Program-made: the position numbers and the translations under genes
Notes under the pieces: generated by a model
Seen by the model: the letters and a program-made list of their open reading frames with translations, nothing else
What the model was told of the DNA's origin: nothing
The model's database searches: none
Assembly: GCF_002943415.1 (NCBI RefSeq)
Contig: NZ_PTQZ01000032.1
Coordinates: forward strand, 608-11,478
Direction: 5' to 3'
DNA: 10,871 bases
DNA from: Amnimonas aquatica
GTDB taxonomy: Bacteria > Pseudomonadota > Gammaproteobacteria > Pseudomonadales > Moraxellaceae
Part shown: in pieces, positions 1 to 4,198 of the stretch
Layout of the letters: each line of letters opens with the position of its first letter
How positions within the stretch are numbered: the stretch's first letter is position 1

Positions 1-1
1 G

Positions 2-1081
2 GCCGATCCGGACTGGGTCAACAAGACCGCCGAAGGCCGCGTGAAGGAAATCAACACCTGCATCGGCTGCAACCAGGCCTGCCTCGACAACACCTTCGCC
101 ATGCAGCTGTCGAGCTGCCTGGTGAACCCGCAGGCCAGCCACGAGACCGAGCTGGTGTACACGCCGGTGGCGCAGAAGAAGCGCATCGCCGTGGTCGGCG
201 CCGGCCCGGCCGGCCTGTCGTTCTCGTCGGTGGCGGCCGAGCGCGGCCATGACGTGACCATCTTCGACGCGGCACCGGAGATCGGCGGCCAGTTCAATGT
301 CGCCAAGCAGGTGCCGGGCAAGGGCGAGTTCTACGAAACCCTGCGCTACTTCGATGTCATGCTCGACAAGCACGGCGTGCAGCGTCAGCTCGGTCGCCGT
401 GTCGGGCCCGAGGACCTGCGCGATTTCGACGAGGTGGTGCTGGCCACCGGCATCGTGCCGCGCGACCTGCCGCTGGAAGGCTTCCACCACCCGAAGGTGA
501 TGGGCTACCTGGACGTGCTGCGCGACAAGAAGCCGGTCGGCCGGCGCGTCGCCATCATCGGTGCCGGCGGCATCGGCATGGACACCGCCGAGTTCCTCAG
601 CCATGACCACGACACCCCGGATGTCACCACCGACATCGACGCCTTCTGCCGCTTCTGGGGTATCGACCAGACCCTGACCGCGCGCGGCGGCATCGCCGGC
701 GTGGAGCCGGAGAGCATGCCCAGCGCACGCGAGATCTACCTGCTGCAGCGCAAGGCGAAGAAGATCATCGGCCCGGGCAAGACCACCGGCTGGATCCATC
801 GCGCCACGCTCATGGCCAAGGGCGTGCACCTGATGCCGGGCGTGCAGTACGAGAAGATCGACGACGCCGGCCTGCACATCCGCCTCGCCGATGGCTCGCT
901 GAAGCTGCTCGAGGTCGACAACGTGATCATCTGCGCCGGCCAGGAGCCGCAGCGCGAGCTGCAGGCCGGCCTGCAGGCGCTGGGCAAGGAGCCGCACCTG
1001 ATCGGTGGCGCCGATGTCGCCGCCGAGCTCGACGCCAAGCGCGCCATCAACCAGGGCGCGCGCCTGGCGGCAGCGATCTGA
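2..1081 (+). CDS. fadH: 2,4-dienoyl-CoA reductase (NADPH), C-terminal part
   Basis: This is the C-terminal 359 residues of an NADPH-dependent 2,4-dienoyl-CoA reductase, cut by the window edge and open from nt 2. The enzyme reduces 2,4-dienoyl-CoA intermediates during beta-oxidation of unsaturated fatty acids in the cytoplasm, using FMN, FAD and a 4Fe-4S cluster. Visible are the cluster cysteines in a C-x2-C-x3-C-x11-C pattern (fragment residues 20, 23, 27, 39). A first dinucleotide-binding loop GAGPAGL (66-72) is expected to bind FAD, and a second one GAGGIGMD begins at about 187 and is expected to bind NADPH. The E. coli protein is about 670 residues, so roughly the N-terminal TIM-barrel half, with the substrate and FMN site, is missing upstream. 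A GTG at 41 lies between conserved residues and is not the start. A hairpin terminator follows, so this gene appears to end its transcription unit. The family call is secure; other old-yellow-enzyme/FAD fusion reductases are the only alternative. Confidence 0.95.
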   Translation, partial: ADPDWVNKTAEGRVKEINTCIGCNQACLDNTFAMQLSSCLVNPQASHETELVYTPVAQKKRIAVVGAGPAGLSFSSVAAERGHDVTIFDAAPEIGGQFNVAKQVPGKGEFYETLRYFDVMLDKHGVQRQLGRRVGPEDLRDFDEVVLATGIVPRDLPLEGFHHPKVMGYLDVLRDKKPVGRRVAIIGAGGIGMDTAEFLSHDHDTPDVTTDIDAFCRFWGIDQTLTARGGIAGVEPESMPSAREIYLLQRKAKKIIGPGKTTGWIHRATLMAKGVHLMPGVQYEKIDDAGLHIRLADGSLKLLEVDNVIICAGQEPQRELQAGLQALGKEPHLIGGADVAAELDAKRAINQGARLAAAI

Positions 1082-1137
1082 GGCCGCGCTGATGCGCCGG
1101 CGCCGGGCCAGACGGTCGCGGCGCCGGTGTGCCTGAC

Positions 1138-1173
1138 AAGCCGCCCGGAGCCACGTGCCCCGGGCGGCTTTTT
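1138..1173 (+). terminator. Rho-independent terminator after fadH
   Basis: An 11-bp perfect stem (1138-1148 paired with 1160-1170) with an 11-nt loop runs into a T run at 1169-1173. The stem is GC-rich (AAGCCGCCCGG). It lies 57 bp after the fadH stop and points in the same direction, which fits a classical intrinsic terminator separating fadH from nadK. A weaker 8-bp inverted repeat (1097-1104 with 1120-1127) lies just before it and has no T run. Confidence 0.9.
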
Positions 1174-1243
1174 CATGCCGGCACGGGTGCCGCATGGCCC
1201 GGCCGGAGACCCCCGGAGACAAGCCCCCATGCCGCGCAATGCC

Positions 1244-1272
1244 TTTCCGGGGCGGCGCGCAGGCGCTAGACT
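1244..1272 (+). promoter_or_regulatory. Possible sigma70-type promoter for nadK
   Basis: A TAGACT at 1267-1272 matches 4 of 6 positions of the -10 consensus. A weak TTTCCG at 1244-1249 lies 17 bp upstream as a candidate -35. Initiation would fall near 1279, giving a leader of about 20 nt before the nadK ATG. A promoter is expected here because the fadH terminator ends at 1173 and nadK is the next gene. The match is weak and this is an inference. Confidence 0.3.
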
Positions 1273-1300
1273 TCCGTGATCATCACGCAGATGACCCGCC

Positions 1301-2182
1301 ATGGAACTGTTTCGCAACATCGGCCTCATGGGCCGTCCCGGCAACACCGCCGTCGCCGACACCCTCAATGATGTGCAGCGCTACCTCGAAAGCCAGGGCC
1401 GGCGTGTCATCCACGAAGAAGACACCGCCGCGCTGGTCGGCCGTACTGACCTGCAGGTGTGTTCGCGGCAGAACCTGGGCGAGGCCTGCGACCTGGTGAT
1501 CGTGGTCGGCGGCGACGGCTCGCTGCTGCACGCCGGCCGTTCGCTGGCGCGCTCGCGCACGCCGGTGCTGGGCATCAACCGCGGCCGCCTGGGCTTCCTC
1601 ACCGACGTCGCGCCGTCCGAGATCGAGGCCAAGGTCGGCGCCGTGCTGCGCGGCGACTACGTCGAAGACCAGCGCTTCCTGCTCAGCGTCGAGGTGCGGC
1701 GCGAGGAGGGCGTGGACGGCGAAATGCTGGCGCTCAACGATGTCATCCTGCACACCGGCACCACGGTGCACATGATCGAGTTCGAGCTCTACATCGAGGG
1801 CCAGTTCGTCTACCGCCTGCGTTCGGACGGCCTGATCGTGTGCACGCCGACCGGCTCGACCGCCTACGCGCTGTCCGGCGGCGGGCCCATCCTGCATCCG
1901 CGCCTGGATGCCATCGGCCTGGTGCCCATGCACCCGCACACGCTGAGCAGCCGCCCGATCGTGGTCAGCGGCGACAGCGAGATCAAGATCCAGGTGCTCT
2001 CGGACATTCCGCCGCGCGTCAGCGCTGACGGCCAGCCCGGCCAGATGCTGGAGGCCGGCGACTGGGTCTATGTGCGCAAGCACCCGTTCAAGCTGCGCCT
2101 GCTGCATCCGCCGGGCAACGATTTCTACGAGGCCTGCCGCACCAAGCTGGGCTGGAGCAGCCACCAGCGCCAGGAATACTGA
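1301..2182 (+). CDS. nadK: NAD kinase
   Basis: The 293-residue product phosphorylates NAD+ to NADP+ with ATP or polyphosphate and is the main source of the NADP(H) pool in the cytoplasm. Family signatures are all present: the GGDGS phosphate-binding motif at residues 70-74, the Asn-Asp pair at 146-147 (the NE/D motif), and the TPTGSTAYALSGGGP segment at 182-196. Length equals that of the E. coli enzyme (292). The ATG at 1301 gives the usual N-terminus (FRNIGLMGRPGN), although no good ribosome-binding site precedes it; the upstream ATG at 1291 is out of frame. It lies 219 bp after fadH beyond a terminator, and 26 bp before the DUF1315 gene, with which it is probably co-transcribed. Confidence 0.97.
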   Translation: MELFRNIGLMGRPGNTAVADTLNDVQRYLESQGRRVIHEEDTAALVGRTDLQVCSRQNLGEACDLVIVVGGDGSLLHAGRSLARSRTPVLGINRGRLGFLTDVAPSEIEAKVGAVLRGDYVEDQRFLLSVEVRREEGVDGEMLALNDVILHTGTTVHMIEFELYIEGQFVYRLRSDGLIVCTPTGSTAYALSGGGPILHPRLDAIGLVPMHPHTLSSRPIVVSGDSEIKIQVLSDIPPRVSADGQPGQMLEAGDWVYVRKHPFKLRLLHPPGNDFYEACRTKLGWSSHQRQEY

Positions 2183-2208
2183 GCGCGGCCACACCGGAGA
2201 CACCGAAC

Positions 2209-2481
2209 ATGAACGAAGCCGTGCTCGCACGCATGCTGCAAGTGCTCACTCCCGACATCGTGGCCAGCCTGCGCCGCGCCGTGGAGCTGGGCAAATGGCC
2301 GGATGGCCGCCGCCTGACCCGCGAGCAGGTCGAGACCTGCCTGCAGGCGGTGATCGCCTGGGAGACCAAACACCTGCCGGAACAGGAACGCAGCGGCTAC
2401 ATCGAGAAGGAAGAAAAGGAAGGCGAGGTCTGCGACGACCCGGCGGTGGTCGCGGAGCAGCAGGTGAAGTTCCTGCACTGA
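2209..2481 (+). CDS. yeaC: YeaC-like DUF1315 family protein
   Basis: This small 90-residue acidic protein has no known biochemical role. It matches the DUF1315/YeaC family along its length: an opening helix (LTPDIVASLRRAVELGKWPDG), then a conserved Cys-containing segment (ETCLQAVIAWETKHLPEQER), then a GYI-EK...CDD tail. There is no signal peptide or membrane segment, so it should be cytoplasmic. Cys residues near 44 and 75 are conserved in the family as I recall it, but no metal-binding pattern is evident. A GGAGA at 2196-2200 lies 8 nt before the ATG. It follows nadK by 26 bp and is probably in the same operon. The first large palindromic element begins 10 bp after its stop codon. The family assignment is firm; the function is unknown. 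Confidence 0.9.
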   Translation: MNEAVLARMLQVLTPDIVASLRRAVELGKWPDGRRLTREQVETCLQAVIAWETKHLPEQERSGYIEKEEKEGEVCDDPAVVAEQQVKFLH

Positions 2482-2490
2482 CCGGGTTGC

Positions 2491-2601
2491 CACCGCCGTC
2501 ACCGTGCCCTGCGGAAAACACGCCGTGAATACATCCCTGTAGGCTCGCGCACGCCATCCCTGGCGTGCGACGGTTTTCCGCAGGGCACGGGGGCGGCGGT
2601 G
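2491..2601 (+). repeat. Large palindromic element, copy A
   Basis: The outer stem pairs 2491-2519 with 2573-2601. The inner 16 bp (2504-2519 with 2573-2588) are perfect, and the outer 13 have one G-T wobble and one mismatch. It encloses a 54-nt core (2520-2573). In the core, CCGT (2523-2526) can pair with ACGG (2570-2573), leaving a short bulge. Two hairpins then follow: TACA/TGTA (2530-2533, 2538-2541) and a 9-bp stem (2548-2556 with 2561-2569), both with loop TCCC. The fold is a three-way junction with linkers GAA and GGCTCG. It lies 10 bp after the DUF1315 stop, in sense orientation to that transcript. The same core recurs inverted in copy B. Confidence 0.9.
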
Positions 2602-2668
2602 ACGGCGATCAGTGCCGGCATTCACGATGGCGTCCGGTCTGCTGACGAGGTGCCGTGATTGCAGTCGA

Positions 2669-2773
2669 GCTGGTGGATGAGCGCGCCGAAAAACCGTCAT
2701 GCGCCAGGGATGGCGCATGCGAGCCCCCAGGGAGGGGTTCACGGCGTGTTTTTCGGCGCGCTCATCCACCAGC
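2669..2773 (-). repeat. Large palindromic element, copy B (inverted)
   Basis: A perfect 26-bp outer stem pairs 2669-2694 with 2748-2773. It encloses the same 54-nt core as copy A, read on the minus strand from 2747 to 2694. In the core, stem 1 is CCCC/TGGG around a TCCC loop (2737-2726) and stem 2 is 9 bp around TCCC (2719-2698). The linkers (GAA, GGCTCG) and the closing ACGG are identical to copy A. 43 of 54 core positions match copy A; all 11 differences are in the two stems. The outer arms are unrelated to those of A apart from the A-run next to the core. It ends 30 bp from the stop of the minus-strand gene and is in sense orientation to that gene. Confidence 0.9.
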
Positions 2774-2803
2774 CGGAGTTATCAACGGTCGCCATGTCGC
2801 CAC

Positions 2804-3286
2804 TCACCAGCGATACTTGTTCCAGTTGTCCGGGTTGGCCCAGAAGCGCGGATTGAGCCAGTCCGGCACCGCCTTGTAGGTGCGGATGTCGTAGCTCCAG
2901 GCCTCGTACAGCGTGCCGTCCTGCTCGAAGCGGGCCTGGCGCTGCAGGGCGAGGGCGAGCAGGGTGTCATCCTGCCAGCCCCAGGTGGTGACCGGCACGA
3001 AGGCCAGCAGCTGGCGCGCGTGCAGGTCGCGCAGCGCCGACAGCAGGTGCAGGGCGTCACGCGGGGCCAGCGTCGGCGGCAGCAGGGTCACGGCCAGCGC
3101 GTGGCGCTGCTGCCAGGGCTCGGCCAGCAGCGCGGCCGGTGTGCGCCAGTGCCAGTCGGCGCCGGTGGGCAGGGCATCGGCGGGCGCGTCGGCGATCCAG
3201 AGCGCGGAGGCGCCGGCGGGCAGGGCGGACACGGCGTCGCCGAGCAGGTGCCGGCCGGCGCCGGAGAGGTCGAGGGGAGCGGTCAT
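2804..3286 (-). CDS. Conserved hypothetical protein, probably DUF6231 family
   Basis: The product is 160 residues from the ATG at 3286-3284. The best family signal is the Trp/aromatic-rich C-terminus (YDIRTYKAVPDWLNPRFW at about 132-149, then a YRW end). This matches, from memory, a Pseudomonas family labelled DUF6231 that occurs near the same neighbours. The middle (about 78-112) alternates hydrophobic strands and helices and could be a Rossmann- or methyltransferase-like remnant, but no cofactor motif is visible. There is no signal peptide or membrane segment. An open frame continues upstream to 3700, but that stretch is antisense to the cysteine-rich start of the DUF2797 gene and lacks family-like sequence. 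No clear ribosome-binding site precedes the chosen ATG. It is divergent from the DUF2797 gene with only 24 bp between starts, and convergent with the DUF1315 gene. Function is unknown. Confidence 0.75.
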   Translation of the reverse strand: MTAPLDLSGAGRHLLGDAVSALPAGASALWIADAPADALPTGADWHWRTPAALLAEPWQQRHALAVTLLPPTLAPRDALHLLSALRDLHARQLLAFVPVTTWGWQDDTLLALALQRQARFEQDGTLYEAWSYDIRTYKAVPDWLNPRFWANPDNWNKYRW

Positions 3287-3310
3287 TTGACGATACAGGT
3301 GGAAGCAAGC

Positions 3311-4198
3311 ATGCGCGGTACTGTAAGGAAAATGCAGTGTGAACGGAATGGCGGCATCGCCTCCGGGGCATCTGAGCCTGCGTCCGGACCGGCCACGGCC
3401 GGGGGCCTGCACATGAGCGAAGCGGACGGCCCGCTGGCGTATTTCCTGCCGCTGGATGACCAGCTGCTGCCCATGAACGGCCTCATCGGCCGGCAGATCG
3501 AGATCCGCGCCAGCGAGCGCATCACCTGTGTCGGCTGCGGCAAGTCCAGCAACAAGTCGTTCAACCAGGGCTACTGCTACCGCTGCTTCATCACGCTGGC
3601 GGCCTGCGACCTGTGCATCATGAAGCCGGAGACCTGCCACCACCATCTGGGCACCTGCCGCGAGCCGGCCTGGGGCGATGCCCACTGCATGATTCCGCAC
3701 GTGGTCTATCTCGCCAACTCGACCGGGGTCAAGGTCGGCATCACCCGCGAGACGCAGATTCCGACGCGCTGGATCGACCAGGGCGCGGGCCAGGCGCTGC
3801 CGGTCTTCCGTGTCGCGACCCGGCGCCTCTCCGGGCTGATCGAAACCGTGCTGGCGCAGCAGGTGACCGACAAGACCAAGTGGCAGGCGCTGGTGAAGGG
3901 CGAGTATGCACCGGTGGATCTGGTCGCCGAACGCGACCGCTTGCTGGCGCTGTGCGCGGACGGGCTGGCCGCCATCGAGGCCGAGTTCCCGGGCCAGGTC
4001 GAGCGTCTGGATGCCGTGCCGGTGACGCTGAGCTACCCGGTCGAGACCTACGCCGCCAAGGCGAAATCGTTCAGCCCCGAGAAGGAGCCGGCGCGCGGCC
4101 GCCTGACCGGCATCAAGGGCCAGTACCTGCTGTTCGACACGGGCGTGCTCAACGTCCGCAAATTCACCGGATACCAGTGGGAAGTCACCGTCTTATGA
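3311..4198 (+). CDS. DUF2797 family protein with Cys-rich zinc-ribbon-like domain
   Basis: This 295-residue protein belongs to the DUF2797 family, of unknown function. After an N-terminal GTVRKM segment (3-8) there is a low-complexity stretch, then a Cys cluster: C73-x2-C76, C89-x2-C92, C99-x2-C102, followed by C109, C116 and C126. This probably binds two zinc ions. Next comes a segment with VYLANSTGVKVGIT (132-145), RW at 153-154 and Glu178, which resembles the layout of GIY-YIG folds (inference). A C-terminal region of about 90 residues follows. The ATG at 3311 is chosen because GTVRKM matches the N-terminus of relatives and an AGGTGGAAG (3297-3305) lies 5 nt upstream. A GTG at 3299 is possible, and the ATG at 3413-3415 would lose conserved sequence. 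The open frame back to 2699 crosses repeat B and is not coding. Its TGA overlaps the pepN ATG (ATGA), so translation is probably coupled. Confidence 0.88.
   Translation: MRGTVRKMQCERNGGIASGASEPASGPATAGGLHMSEADGPLAYFLPLDDQLLPMNGLIGRQIEIRASERITCVGCGKSSNKSFNQGYCYRCFITLAACDLCIMKPETCHHHLGTCREPAWGDAHCMIPHVVYLANSTGVKVGITRETQIPTRWIDQGAGQALPVFRVATRRLSGLIETVLAQQVTDKTKWQALVKGEYAPVDLVAERDRLLALCADGLAAIEAEFPGQVERLDAVPVTLSYPVETYAAKAKSFSPEKEPARGRLTGIKGQYLLFDTGVLNVRKFTGYQWEVTVL

Larger units (their letters stand above)
2482..2803. other. Convergent intergenic region filled by two palindromic elements
   Basis: This 322-bp gap separates the 3' end of the plus-strand DUF1315 gene from the 3' end of the minus-strand gene at 2804-3286. 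About two thirds of it consists of the two structured repeats listed separately (2491-2601 and 2669-2773). The 67 bp between them and the 30 bp after the second hold no recognisable gene or motif. No classical stem plus T-run terminator is present, so the repeats themselves may end or protect the two converging transcripts. Confidence 0.85.

Noticed and set aside
1736..1741. Asp instead of Glu in the NadK Asn-Glu motif
   Set aside because: The motif is described as NE/D in the family, so this is within normal variation.
736..2230. Minus-strand open frames opposite fadH and nadK (736-1368 and 1283-2230)
   Set aside because: They overlap conserved plus-strand coding sequence and the fadH terminator, and look like GC-rich shadows.
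2491..2773. The two palindromes as a CRISPR array or insertion-sequence ends
   Set aside because: There are only two inverted copies with no regular spacers, and no transposase or cas gene lies between or beside them; the 67 bp between them are non-coding.
2699..3310. Upstream extension of the DUF2797 frame to 499 codons
   Set aside because: The extension passes through repeat B and the minus-strand gene and shows no family sequence; the GTVRKM segment marks the usual N-terminus.
3287..3700. Upstream extension of the minus-strand gene to 298 codons
   Set aside because: The extra part is antisense to the cysteine cluster of DUF2797, and family resemblance is limited to the 160-residue version.
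3613..4194. Upstream extension of the pepN frame to 1102 codons
   Set aside because: It is a +1 shadow of DUF2797; the pepN family N-terminus begins at the ATG at 4195.
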